Origin: Chloroflexota bacterium
GTDB lineage: Bacteria; Chloroflexota; UBA11872; UBA12225
Reading direction: 5' to 3'
Assembly (NCBI GenBank): GCA_030447525.1
Contig: JAUJOR010000006.1
Location: forward strand, 224,085 to 288,084
Length of the DNA stretch: 64,000 nt
Below the pieces are notes generated by a model that saw only the letters and a program-made list of their open reading frames with translations, was not told the origin of the DNA and did no database searches. The position numbers and the translations under genes were made by a program. This document shows positions 17,057-26,960 of the stretch, piece after piece (the stretch's first letter is position 1; each line of letters begins with the position of its first letter).

Positions 17057-17950
17057 TCATCGTTGCCTCCTCTCGCTCCCGGCGAGGACAGGTATGCCGT
17101 CGAGCCGATCGCCGGCGGCGACCGGCGCCACACCGCCGTGGAGCGGGCGGGCGGCGACCTCCGCTGGCTCGGTCGTGACCAGCTCGTGCTCGGCGGCGCT
17201 GGCCTCGATCTGCAGGGCGACGCTCCCCACGGGCGCAGAGCAGCCCCTCGCCCTTCCCGGCGGCCAGGAGGAACTGGCGCTCCTCGGCGGTGAGGCCGAA
17301 CAGCTCCACCAGCCGGTCGACCGTCGCCCCGTCCTGCTTCAGCAGCAGCGTGACGGCGGCGTTGGCCAGCACCGCCCGTCCGGCGTCCGAGCCGGTGAAG
17401 TCGGTCACCGACTGGGAGATGGTCACCAGGCCCAGGTAGTACTTGCGGCGCGGCGGGCCAGGCCGGCGAGGAAGGCCCCGCCCTCGCGGTACTGGAGGAG
17501 GCTCCAGGCCTCGTCCACCACCAGCAGGCGGGGGCGCCGGGCGCGCGCACCTGGGCCCAGACGAAGGTGGTGATGACGTGGATGGCCAGGGGCGCAGGCT
17601 CCGGCTCCAGGCGCTGGATGTTGAAGACGACGAAGGAGCGGTCCAGGGCGACGCTGGTGGGGCCGGCGAAGAGCCCGGCGAGCGAGCCCTCGACGTAGCG
17701 GTGCAGGCGGGCGACCAGCCCGGCCGCCGTGGCGTCGCCCCCGGCCCCCTCCTGGAGCACGGCGTAGAGGTGGCGCAGGAGGGGGCGGGGCGGGCGTGGG
17801 TGGCCGGGTCGCGGGTAATCCCGGCGCGGGCGTAGGTGGCGTAGAGGGCGCGGTCGAGCACCCCTCGCTCGTGGGCACCCAGGGGCGTCTCCGGCGTGGC
17901 CACCATGAGCCTCCAGCAGGGCGATCACGGCCGTCACCTGCTCGGCCAGG
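17057..17950 (-). pseudogene. VirB4/TraC-like conjugation ATPase, C-terminal part, frameshifted
   Basis: Assembled over frames the complement reads LHRYVEGSLAGLFAGPTSVA, then FVVFNIQRLEPEPAPLAIHV, RPRLLVVDEAWSLLQYREGG (Walker B), RKYYLGLVTISQSVTDFTGS and LLLKQDGATVDRLVELFGLT. This is the C-terminal ATPase half of a VirB4/TrwK/TraC-type protein that energises type IV secretion. Frame breaks lie near 17,450, 17,530 and 17,780. The Walker A region is not present. A hydrophobic segment (LRVAGLVLLALVLAAALG) on the same strand at about 18,100 may be the remnant of a small membrane component. Confidence 0.6.
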
Positions 17951-18239
17951 ACGTCCTGGGCGTCATCCTCGTCGGCGTCCGAGGCCGGCTCGCGCGCGCC
18001 GGACGGGGTGGCCGGCGACTCTGCCGGTGCAGCGGACGCGCCGGCGCGGGCGCCTCCTGCGCGTAAGCGGCAGGGCCGCCGGCGCGCCCAGGGCGGCGGC
18101 GAGAACGAGTGCCAGCAGCACCAGGCCGGCCACTCGCAGCCTCCGGCCCCGTCGCCACGCCGGCCGGGCGGATGCGCTACGGTCACGTGAAGGGGGCGCA
18201 CTCCCGGGGGATGGGCATGTCCAGAGCGTCGGCATAGCG

Positions 18240-18690
18240 GGCCTCCTGTGGGCGTTTTGGATGGGATCGGGCGAGGCGACGAAGCGGGCCCGTCTGACCA
18301 CAGAGCATGGGGGCGACTGATTACGAGAGGGTTACGCAACGGCACCCGATCGGGCGGCGGGCCGGTTACGGGACTCGTAACCGGCTCGCTGTGCCACTAC
18401 CTCACCGCCTCACTCGCTCCCCCGCGGGCCTCTCGAGCAACCGGCATACTCGACGGAATCACTCGCCCGTGCCCGGCAGGACGACGGGCCGCACCCAGCG
18501 CTTCCGTAACTCGGTGGTGAGTGACGCAGCAGTTACGGACTCGGACGCCTGCGGACGGCGGCCGGGACGATCGTGCCCGGGGAGGCACGAGTGGTCCTCG
18601 GGCATCAGGAGCGTCGGCCCTCCTGGGGTGAACCGGTACTGGCGCAGGCGCTCGCCCAGTCACGGAGCGGGCGCTTCGTCGGTGCGCTGG
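18240..18690. other. Region without recognisable gene
   Basis: About 450 bases upstream of the conjugation remnant. It contains several gttacgg/taaccgg motifs (18,327, 18,365 and 18,377), and ggttacgggactcgtaacc at 18,364-18,382 is a short inverted repeat. No coding evidence was found. Confidence 0.3.
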
Positions 18691-18699
18691 CCGGGCACG

Positions 18700-18880
18700 C
18701 TCAATCCGGCGCCCACGAGCCGGAGAACGTGGGTTCCTGGGTCGCTGGAGAACGCTGGGCTCACGCTGGAGGGCACACTGCGCGAGTGGCAGCTCTACAA
18801 GGGTCGGCACCCCGACCTGCGCATACGCGCCGTGCTACGGCGGGACTGGAACGGCGAGACCTCCCATCGCCCGCCCTGAC
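18700..18880 (+). pseudogene. GNAT acetyltransferase C-terminal fragment
   Basis: The segment LENAGLTLEGTLREWQLYKG followed by RHPDLRIRAVLRRDWNG matches the conserved end of RimJ/RimL-type GNAT acetyltransferases (residues after the N-x-x-S-x-x-x-x-E motif). The preceding NPAPTSRR-like segment is scrambled by indels. Nothing of the acetyl-CoA loop is left. Confidence 0.45.
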
Positions 18881-18989
18881 GAACGCCAGAGCCATGGTTA
18901 CGGCAGCGGCTGTCCGCGCAGTCGTGGGACGTGCTGCTCGTCCCTGGGCCATCGATCGAGGACGTCAGCCACCGCGTGGGGACGTACGC

Positions 18990-19545
18990 TGACGCAGATG
19001 CGCGCGTCCACGGCTGGTGCTGGTCGGCGGGCTGCCGGGTGCAGCAAGACGACCCTCGCGCGGCGGCTGGCCGACGAAGGCGCGCTCTGGCTGCCGCTGC
19101 TGTCGGCCGACGCACTGCGCACGGGGATGGGCGACGCGCTCGACGCGTGGGACGACCCGAGGACCGCACGGACCGGTCGGGCCGTGTTCGACGTGTTCTA
19201 CCACACGGCTGAGTCGCTGCTGCGGGACGGCGTCAGCCTGATCGCCGAGGCGTCGTACCGGCGCGGGCTGGACGAGCGCCGCCTCCGGCCACTGACGGAG
19301 ATCGCGCGGGCGCGCACGTCCACTGCCGCGTGCCGATCGAGCTGACCCGGGAGCGCTTCCTCGCCCGCGAGCCGACGCGCCTGCGCCGGAGGCGACGGCG
19401 GCGACGTCCCCGGGCGAGCTCGACCGCGGCGAGTTCGACTGGAGCCCCTTCGAGCGCTCGAACTCGACGTGCCGCGGCTCGAGGTCGACACCCGCGACGG
19501 CTATCTCCCCGGGCTCGACGAGATCGTCGTGATATTGAATCTGGA
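18990..19545 (+). pseudogene. P-loop kinase/AAA protein, frameshifted in Walker A
   Basis: Across frames the sequence reads LVLVGGLPG then SKTTLARRLADE, i.e. a Walker A motif (GLPGxSKTT) interrupted by a one-base indel near 19,040. The next part, LSADALRTGMGDALDAWDDP, VFDVFYHTAESLLRDGVSLI and AEASYRRGLDERRLRPL, resembles small P-loop kinases of the chloramphenicol-phosphotransferase/zeta-toxin type. A second shift near 19,312 leads to HVHCRVPIELTRERFLARE, and the natural end is DGYLPGLDEIVVILN. The gene is complete in length but broken at least twice. Confidence 0.6.
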
Positions 19546-19639
19546 TTCCCCAAACCGGTGAGCCTTGGGCGCCGATTCGGCGGCCAGAATATGACTCAGA
19601 GGAAGAAGACTCAGGGCAACACCAGCAGCACCCCACGAG

Positions 19640-20110
19640 TCCCCCAGTGCCCACGCCCACGGCCACGAGGCTGGCGCCCGCTGCCGCATCGGACGCGACC
19701 GGGACTCCTGGCGCCGGTGTTGCTGCTCCTGAAGACCTGCTGGCACGCTTGCTCGCCCAGGGAATCGTCGAGGGGGTGGCCACGAGGCTGCTGGCCACGC
19801 GTGGCCCGGCCGTCGTCAAGCGCAGCTGGCGTACGACGCCTACCGTCCGTGGACGAAGCACCCCGCCGGCGCCCTGGTGCAGGCGATCAAGAGAGGACTG
19901 GGAGCGCCGCCCGGCTGGGTCGACGCGCAGGCACAGGCGCGGCCCGCCGCCCGGCGAGCGGAGGAGGAGCACGCCAGGGCGCGGCGCGGAGGAGCGGATC
20001 GAGGGGCGCTGGGATTCTGGCTGCTGGGCCAGCGGCGCGGCCGGGAGCCGACGGAGGCGGAGGTCGCCGTCAAGCGCGCGCGGCTCCTCGCGCGTTTGGA
20101 GGACGCAGGA
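19640..20110 (+). pseudogene. Plasmid/phage replication-protein-like C-terminal region
   Basis: LLARLLAQGIVEGVATRLLA is followed over a frameshift by QLAYDAYRPWTKHPAGALVQ and AIKRGLGAPPGWVDAQAQAR. This resembles the C-terminal module of plasmid and phage replication initiators, in which a short helical domain (x-G-x-x-x-x-x-A-x-x-L) precedes NPAG-x-L-x-x-A-I. At least two indels are present. The identification rests on motif similarity only and could be wrong. Confidence 0.3.
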
Positions 20111-20387
20111 CCGCCCGCCGGCACCGGGCGAAGCGCCCATTCCGAGCGGGGAAGGTCCTGGCCAGCAAACGGACCGCAGATCGGTGCTCATCGGCAACAA
20201 CCGGGGCGGGTTTACCGCCTGGGGAGGACGCTTCGTGATCATTGGCGTCGCGCGCGGCGAGGGGGTGCCATCTGCGCCACTCGCGATTATCGGAATGCCT
20301 ATGGGGCATTGCCACCAGCGGATCATCGTTTGTAAGCGTGGTTCGCGACGGCGAGTAGGTCGGCTGGTGCGCTGCGGATTAGTTGTC

Positions 20388-22163
20388 GTCGACACTGTTG
20401 GCGAATTCGACGAGGCCTCTTCCGGTGTGGGGCGCGGTGGGGTAGGGTGAGGGTCCCCCGTGGAACCGGGGGGGGAGGAGGAGGCCCTATGTCACTGCAT
20501 CCGCAAGCGATCGGGCCGGTGCCCGACGAGACCGCTCGCGTCGCCCGAGCCGTCTTCCCGCGCGGCAATCCGTATCTGCGAGCTGCGAGACGTGCTGGGC
20601 AGCGTCTACGCCGACGAGGACTTCGCCGACCTGTTCCCCGGCGGCGGCCAGTCAGCGGAGGCGCCGTGGCGACTCGCCTTGGTGACGGTGCTGCAGTTCG
20701 CCGAGGGGCTCTCGGATCGGCAAGCGGCGGAGGCCGTCCGGAGCCGGATCGACTGGAAGTACCTGCTCGCACTCGAGTTGACCGACACCGGCTTCCATTA
20801 CTCGGTGCTGTCGGAGTTCCGCACCCGGCTCATTGCCGGGTCGGCGGCACCGGCTGCTCGATGGGCTCTTGGGCGAATGCCAGACCCGCGGCTGGCTCAA
20901 GCGCGGAGGGCGCCAGCGCACGGATGCGACCCGCGTCCTCGGGGCGCTCCGCCAGCTCAACCGGCTGGAATGTGTTGCCGAGACGCTGCGCCAGGCCCTC
21001 AATGCCCTCGCCACCATGGCCCCCAGTGGCTGCGGGCCCAGGTCACCCGGGTGGTTCGACCGCTACGGGGCGCGGGTCGAAGACGCCCGTTTGCCGACGA
21101 GCCCCGATGCCCGACAGCGGTACGCCGAGGTCATCGGGGCGGACGGACGCCACCTGCTGACCGCCATCACCGCGCCAGAGGCTCCCGCAGGGCTCCGCGA
21201 GTCCCGGCAGTCGAACCTGCGTCGGGTGTGGGTCCATCAATATGAATGGGTCGACGGCCACCTCCGCTGGCGCGATCCGAAGAACTCCCCGCCCCCCGCG
21301 CAGCGCCTGGATACGCCCTATGAGCCGGAAGCGCGCTACGGCACCAAGCGCACCACCAGCTGGGTGGGGTACAAGGTGCACTTGACCGAAAGCTGCGACG
21401 AAGACAGTCCCCATCTGGTGACGCACGTGGAGACCACCACGGCGACGACCTCGGACGTGAGCCGGGTCACGCCCATCCACGACGCGCTGGCGCGTCACGA
21501 CCGCCTGCGCGACAGCACCTGGTGGACGCTGCCTACGTCAGCGCGGACGCACTGGTGACCAGCCAGACGACCTACGGGGTCGATCTGCTGGGCCCGATGC
21601 AGGAGATGGGAAGTGGCAAGCCAAGGCCGGGCAAGGGTATGACGTCAGCCACTTCACGGTCGGGCGGCGCAGACGGTGACCTGTCCTCAGGGCCGAACGA
21701 GCCGTCGGTGGGTGCCGACCCTCACGCGCCGGCACCAGGAGACCATCACCGTGGCGTTCTCAGGCACCGACTGCACCCCTTGCCCGGCGCGCGCCCAGTG
21801 CACGCGCTCCGCGACCATGCCCGCAGCCTGACCCTCCGCCGCGAAGCGCTGCACCTCGCCATTCAGGCGCGCGCCAGCGGCGACCACGCCGGCGTTCAAG
21901 GTCGAGAAGTACGCGCCCGGGCCGGGATCGAGCACGCTCTCCCAGGGAGTGCGAGCATTCGAGCTCCGGCAGGCCCGCTACCGGGGTCTCGCGAAGACCC
22001 ACGTGCAACACGTCGCGACCGCGGTTGCCATCGACATCGCCCGGATCTTCGCCTGGCTGCGGGAAGTGCCTCGGGCCCCCACTCGCCAGTCGAGGTTCGC
22101 CGCCCCTAGCCAACGCGCCTGACGACGCTCTGCCAAGCCATGCAATTCGCCAACAGTGTCGAC
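20388..22163 (+). mobile_element. IS1182-family element (decayed)
   Basis: Perfect 20-base inverted ends: gtcgacactgttggcgaatt at 20,388-20,407 and its complement at 22,144-22,163. The 1,776-bp length fits IS1182 (1.6-1.9 kb). No target duplication is evident. The ends have stayed identical while the transposase has collected several indels. Confidence 0.8.
20490..22115 (+). pseudogene. IS1182 transposase, frameshifted
   Basis: Starts at the ATG at 20,489-20,491 (MSLHPQAIGPVPDETARVAR) after GGAGGAGG. The frame changes near 20,573 to reach QLRDVLGSVYADEDFADLFP and FAEGLSDRQAAEAVRSRIDW, the N-terminal DUF772-type domain. It changes again near 20,835 to TDATRVLGALRQLNRLECVA, which holds the first catalytic Asp. 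YGTKRTTSWVGYKVHLTESC is the core of the DDE domain, and DAAYVSADALVTSQTTYGVD carries the next Asp region after a shift at ~21,530. The Cys-rich C-terminus (DCTPCPARAQCTR) is also recognisable. At least four indels inactivate it. Confidence 0.75.
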
Positions 22164-22432
22164 GGAGACCCTCGTGCTCGTCGAGAGTGATGCCCCGCAG
22201 CGCGGAGACGGTGCGCGCTTGGACAGCCAGTAGGACCACTCGCCGTGACTACCACTTGCGGAAGCAGTGGAAGGCGGGCGCCCCCGCATCCCCGCTCCCT
22301 CAAGCGCCTGTCAATGCACCGGCCTTACCACTGGAACCGACCGTGCCGGCCTCCCGGCCACTCGGCCCGATCGACCGTCCCGCCGTCCACAGGTGCCGTA
22401 GACTACCGGCCCAACAGTGATCACCAGCATGG

Positions 22433-22660
22433 AACAGGCGGCGGCGTTACGAGCGTCCAGCGCAGAGACCGCGCAGCGGTACTGCTTCCAGTGTGGGGCC
22501 GGCGTGCCGGCGGCGCGTCCCCACTGGCGCGTACTGCGCACGGCGGGACGTGGGGCCGGCGTACGGTGGCGCTGATCGCGCTCTGTGTCGTGCTGACGCT
22601 GCCTTTGGTTGCGTGGTCCGGGCAGCGATCTACGCTGTGCCGTGATGCCTTGCAGCGGCG
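22433..22660 (+). pseudogene. Possible zinc-ribbon membrane protein remnant
   Basis: ATG 22,433 starts MEQAAALRASSAETAQRYCF with a CFQCGAG zinc-knuckle half. A second half (VYCAHCG-like) and a hydrophobic helix TVALIALCVVLTLPLVAWSG appear in other frames. The order zinc ribbon then one membrane helix is common in small bacterial proteins. The reading frame is broken near 22,500. The rest of 22,164-22,860 contains nothing I can name. Confidence 0.3.
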
Positions 22661-22863
22661 CCAGGCACGGAGAGACAAGACCCCTACGACGTTCAGGAGC
22701 GAATGGCCGTCATCACGAACGCAACAGACGGGCACTGCGGGGTACTACCCCCGATCGGCGCATTCGCTGGGACCGGGGCATCACTCGCTCTCGGCATCAC
22801 CCTGCCCGGCTGGCGACCGGTGGGGCCCAAGACTAGTAGTCTGCGCGGCCGATTGACTTGACG

Positions 22864-23500
22864 GTGAAGGTCCCATCTGTGACCCAGGCGCACGCCATCC
22901 TGGAGGAGGGGCTGCGCTTGATTCGGGTCCCTGGGGCGATCACTGCGCTCGGCGGCGCGCACCGCGCGGGCGATCGCCACCGCCTCGAAGGGCTTGCGCT
23001 GGACCCGGAAGTGGCGTACGTCCTGGGGCTCCTCCACGACGTCGGACGGCGTTCGGGCCCGCCGCGGCGCATGAGTCACGCGCCCGATGGCTACGCGTAC
23101 CTCTGCGCCCTCGGCTACGAGGACGCGGCGCGGATCTGCCTGACCCACTCGTTCCCCGCGCCACTCAAAGACGTGCGCTACGCGTTGGGCGAGTGGGACT
23201 GCTCGGGAGGACGAGGTGGGCGCGTACAGTCCTTCCTGGACGGCGTCGAGTACACCGCGTACGACCGGCTCATCCAGCTGTGTGACGCGCTGGCGCTCCC
23301 CGAGGGACCGGTGCTCATGGAGAAGCGCCTGATGGAGGTGACGCTGCGCCTCGGACTGATCCCCGGCGACCCCGAGTGGACGCTCCAGAAGTGGCGCGCC
23401 TTCCTCGCCATCAAAGACGAATTCGACGCCGCCGTGGGCGCTCTATCTACGACGTGCTGCCGGACGTGGTGGGAAACACGTTCGGGCCAAGGGCGCGCCA
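22864..23500 (+). pseudogene. HD-domain phosphohydrolase, frameshifted
   Basis: VTQAHAILEEG, then GPWGDHCA in a second frame and ARTARAIATASKGLALDPEV in others, lead to YVLGLLHDVGRRSGPPRRMS (the HD doublet) and GYEDAARICLTHSFP (third His). The end, FDAAVGRSIYDVLPDVVGNT, again lies in another frame. The order of His, HD and His residues is that of an HD-family metal phosphohydrolase of about 210 residues. Three or more one-base indels (22,915-22,985 and ~23,440) break it. Confidence 0.65.
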
Positions 23501-23665
23501 ACCAGAACGCCTTGGGGGTCGCCGGCGCGCCTGGAGGGTGGGGCGCACCCGCGCGCCCCGCCAGGCGCCGAGGAGAACCCCGCGTCGTGCTCCATGACGG
23601 GCGCCTCCACGGCGGGATCCACGGCGTCCTGGACGCGCCCCCGTAAGGACGTACCGGCGCTCCCC

Positions 23666-23670
23666 GTGTT
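23666..23670. repeat. 5-bp target duplication, left copy (GTGTT)
   Basis: GTGTT lies directly outside the left end of the Tn3-family transposon; the identical pentamer follows the right end at 28,852-28,856. Confidence 0.8.
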
Positions 23671-23705
23671 GGCCGTCCCCCAACGTTCGTGACACCAGCC
23701 GCAAA
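23671..23705 (+). repeat. Tn3-type terminal inverted repeat, left
   Basis: Thirty-five bases starting ggccgtcccccaacgttcgt and ending agccgcaaa. The complement at 28,817-28,851 matches at 34 positions. Confidence 0.85.
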
Positions 23706-23725
23706 ACGCCCACCCTCCGCTGCCG

Positions 23726-26515
23726 CTAGGCGACGGCCGGGGCCTCCACGGGGAGCCGCTGGTGCATGTCCAGCCGGACCACGCCGTAGGGGTTGACGTG
23801 GCCGTAGAGCAGCGGGCTCAGGCCGCGGCGGTCCTCGACGGTCAGCCGCCCGGTCCACTCCGGCTCGCTCAGCACCCGCTGGAGCAGCAGGGTGTTGACG
23901 TAGACCAGGCAGAGTTGCAGCAGGTGCAGGCACAGCATGGCGAGCTCAGCGTCCTCGAGCCGGTTGGTGGCGAACTCCCCGCCCTTGGCGAAGAAGATGA
24001 AGCCGTTGGCGCTGTTCCAGGTCTCCACCACGTTCAGGCCCTCCTGGATCTCCCGGCGCAGCTCGGGCAGGCGGAGGTAGTCGCAGAGGAAGAGGGTCTT
24101 GTAGACCTTGCCCAGCTCGGCCATCGCCGTGTAGGTGGGGTGCTGCACGTTGGCGCGGGTGAAGCGGCGCAGCAGGGCCTCGGCGTCGGCGGTCCCGAGC
24201 CGCAGGGCGGTGGCGTACTTGACCAGCTCGTCGTACTGCTGGTGGATCAGGTCCCAGCGGATGGGCCGGGTCAGGACCGGCTGCAGGTTGGGGTAGGCCT
24301 CCGGCTGACCGGCGTCCGGGCGGGAGAGCTTCTGCCGCGAGAGGGCCTTGAGGCGGGGGAGCAGCCGGAAGCCCAGCAGGTGGCAGCAGGCGAAGGCGAC
24401 CTCCGACTGCCCGTGGCTGTCGACGTACTGGCGGTCGACGGCCATGTGGGTGCAGTGGCGCAGCACCCCGGTGATCATGGCGGCCACCTCGGACGACGAG
24501 CAGCGCTTGAGCTGGGAGTAGATGCAGGCGGCCTTCTTGTCCACGTGCCAGTAGACCATCACCCCCGGCCCCCGATAGCGGGCGTGCCACTCGGTGAGCA
24601 GGTTCTGGTCCCAGGCGCCGAACTTCTTGGAGTCCGAGGCGCAGGCCGTGGTGGCCTCGCCCCAGACCTCGGGCAGCCGGGCGGCGAACAGGGCGTCGGC
24701 GACGCGGCCGATGGCCGCGCGCACGGCGTCGCGGGTGAGGAAGCGCCGACGGGCGTAGGCTAGGTCGTGCTCGCGCTCCCCGTGCTCGGCGCCACCCTCG
24801 ACGCTGACCCGGCGGAGGCCCAGGTTGGTGCCCAGCCCGTACAGGCACAGCAGGAGCCGCTTCTGGAGGGTGGGGCGGTCGAGGTGCTCGCGGGCGGTGG
24901 CCGTGGTGAACAGGTCGGTGAAGCCGATCCGCAGGTCGGCCTCCTTGAGCATGTCCAGCAGGCCGACCATCGGCCACCGGCGGCCCAGCTCGGCCTTGAG
25001 CGACTCCAGGTGCGGCGGCGCCGGTTGGGGGCCCAGCGGGGCGAGCTTGATCCGGCCACCGGCTCGGGTCGTGAGGGCCAGGGAGGGGTTCTGCGGGAGC
25101 TCGGCGTCGAGCGCCGCCAGGGCGGCCCGGAGGCGGTGCTGGAGGGCGGCGATGAAGGTGTCCGCCTCGAGCGGCAGCGAGAGGGCGGCGTAGTAGTCCT
25201 CCCGCCGGGCGGCGAAGTCGGCCGGGAGGTCCTCGTCCGGGTCGCGGTAGCGGTCGGCGCCGGCGACCCAGAGCTCCTTGCACCGCAGCTTGTCGCGCAC
25301 GGTGTGCAGGGCGGCGATCTCGTAGCTGATGCGGTTGACCCGCGGCTGCCCCTTCGTGCCGCGCGTGACCACCAGGTCCCGCCAGGCGGGGCGCACCACC
25401 CCGTCGAGCGGCACCGGCTCCGCGGCGTCGAAGGTCGGCCGGGCGCCGGGGGCCTGCGCCGCGCGCCGGAGGAGGGCCAGGGCGTCGAGCGCCGGCCGGT
25501 GGCGCTCGTTGTTCGACCGGACGTCAAGCGCCTGCAGGAGCGGGGGGACCAGGCGGCGGTAGTGGTGGCTGTAGGAGGCGCGCATGACCGTGTACACCGT
25601 GCGCTCGTAGCCGGCGCCGGCCGCGTCGCGTTCGGCCACCAGGTCCCGCAGCGTCTGCTCCCCACCGGCGGCCGGGTGGACCACCGCCCGCACCGGCTCG
25701 TCGGGGTGCGCCAGCGAGGCCGCGGCGATGTTGCCGAGGATGGCGTGCTTGCCTCGCACGCGCTTGGCGTCGCGGAGGATGGCCCGGTCGACCCGGCGCT
25801 CGGCGCGGACGTGGAGGTGCTGCATGGCGTCGACGAGGACCTCGGCCAGCGTGTCGGTCAGTTCCTGGCTCCGGCGCCAGCAGTAGGCGGCCAGGAGGGT
25901 CAGCCGGCGCGGGGCCGGGTGGCGCCGGAGCTCGTACAGCTCCTCGGCGACGACGCGCTGCCGGAAGCGCTCCACCAGCCTGGGCGGCACGCCGTCGAAC
26001 AGGTCCGGGGGCAGCCCCAGCGCGCGGAGCCGATCGAGCTTGGCGGCGGCCTGCTCCACGGTCGCCACCGAGAGGGGCCCCGCGTCCCGCTTCAGGTCGG
26101 CGAGGGCGGACTGCCCCGGCGCGCCAGGCAGGGGTGTGGCGACCTCCAGGAGGGTGTCCAGCCGGGCCTGCGCCTCCGGGGGCAGCCGCCGGAGCACCAC
26201 GGCGCAGATCCGCTCGTCGTAGGCGGCGAGCGCCGTGCGGACGTGCCGCTCGACCCGGTCGGGGGTCGGGGGCTCCAGGCCCACAGCGCGGCAGCGAGCG
26301 AGGAACGCGGCGCGCAGCGCCTCTGGCTGCTGCGTCTGGGGCAGCTCGTGGGCCACCAGCCACTCGGTCACCCCCTGCTGGTCGGCGACGGTGGCCTCGC
26401 GCACGCCCAGGAAGGCGCGGATGGCGGTGCGGTGATGCGAGGCCAGCCGGCCATGCCAGTCGTAGCGCACGAAGCTGGTCGCCGGCACGCCGAGCTGCTG
26501 GGCGAGGTGGGCCAC
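23726..26515 (-). CDS. tnpA: Tn3-family transposase (5' end frameshifted)
   Basis: The open frame from GTG 26,515 gives 929 residues of a Tn3-family transposase. The DDE_Tnp_Tn3 domain occupies the C-terminal 400 residues, with [20 protein letters not shown] (first Asp), [20 protein letters not shown] (second Asp region) and [20 protein letters not shown] (Glu). The natural N-terminus begins at ATG 26,727 ([20 protein letters not shown]). A one-base indel near 26,655 throws it out of frame with [20 protein letters not shown], which joins the main frame. Either the transposase starts internally and lacks ~70 residues of its N-terminal end-binding region, or it is inactive. It is transcribed away from the recombinase gene. 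Confidence 0.85.
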   Translation of the reverse strand: MAHLAQQLGVPATSFVRYDWHGRLASHHRTAIRAFLGVREATVADQQGVTEWLVAHELPQTQQPEALRAAFLARCRAVGLEPPTPDRVERHVRTALAAYDERICAVVLRRLPPEAQARLDTLLEVATPLPGAPGQSALADLKRDAGPLSVATVEQAAAKLDRLRALGLPPDLFDGVPPRLVERFRQRVVAEELYELRRHPAPRRLTLLAAYCWRRSQELTDTLAEVLVDAMQHLHVRAERRVDRAILRDAKRVRGKHAILGNIAAASLAHPDEPVRAVVHPAAGGEQTLRDLVAERDAAGAGYERTVYTVMRASYSHHYRRLVPPLLQALDVRSNNERHRPALDALALLRRAAQAPGARPTFDAAEPVPLDGVVRPAWRDLVVTRGTKGQPRVNRISYEIAALHTVRDKLRCKELWVAGADRYRDPDEDLPADFAARREDYYAALSLPLEADTFIAALQHRLRAALAALDAELPQNPSLALTTRAGGRIKLAPLGPQPAPPHLESLKAELGRRWPMVGLLDMLKEADLRIGFTDLFTTATAREHLDRPTLQKRLLLCLYGLGTNLGLRRVSVEGGAEHGEREHDLAYARRRFLTRDAVRAAIGRVADALFAARLPEVWGEATTACASDSKKFGAWDQNLLTEWHARYRGPGVMVYWHVDKKAACIYSQLKRCSSSEVAAMITGVLRHCTHMAVDRQYVDSHGQSEVAFACCHLLGFRLLPRLKALSRQKLSRPDAGQPEAYPNLQPVLTRPIRWDLIHQQYDELVKYATALRLGTADAEALLRRFTRANVQHPTYTAMAELGKVYKTLFLCDYLRLPELRREIQEGLNVVETWNSANGFIFFAKGGEFATNRLEDAELAMLCLHLLQLCLVYVNTLLLQRVLSEPEWTGRLTVEDRRGLSPLLYGHVNPYGVVRLDMHQRLPVEAPAVA

Positions 26516-26727
26516 GGCCGGGCCCGGGACGTCGGCGCGGCTGCGGGGGAAGCGCCCCTCCAGCTGGAAGGCCTTCAGCAGACACGCCGCCCCCAGACGG
26601 GTGTGGGCGTCCCGCGCCCCGGGCGCGAGCTCGTCCAGCAGCTCGGCGTGCCGGCGACCAGGCCGCGCTCCCGTGGCAGCAGCGTCCAGTCTTCCCGGAG
26701 TTCGGCCGGCGTCCAGTACCGCTTCAT

Positions 26728-26960
26728 CTGCTACTGCTCCTCCTCACGCCCGTCCCTCGTGCCCGGTTCCCGTGGCCCCTGCCCCGCCTCCCGGCTCCCC
26801 CGCTCCCCGTCGCCAGGGCGGCGGCCGCGCGGGTTGCGCCCCGCTCGTGGCGGCGGGCACACTGCAGGCAGAGAACGCACGAGAATGGGTCTTCGCCCGC
26901 GTTTCGTCCGGATCCGGCGGCGCCGGGGAGGCGCGGGCCAGGAGGAACGGAGGGAGCCCA
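26728..26960. promoter_or_regulatory. Divergent promoter / candidate resolution site of Tn3 element
   Basis: The 233-bp gap between the divergent tnpA and recombinase genes is where TnpI-type elements keep the internal resolution site and both promoters. I see C-rich tracts but no clean repeat pair that I could call recombinase binding arms. The assignment is by position only. Confidence 0.35.

Noticed and set aside
16717..18345. A single 542-codon integrase-ATPase fusion protein
   Set aside because: The long frame joins an integrase end to out-of-frame VirB4 sequence; the VirB4 motifs are read in other frames, so the fusion is an accident of decay.
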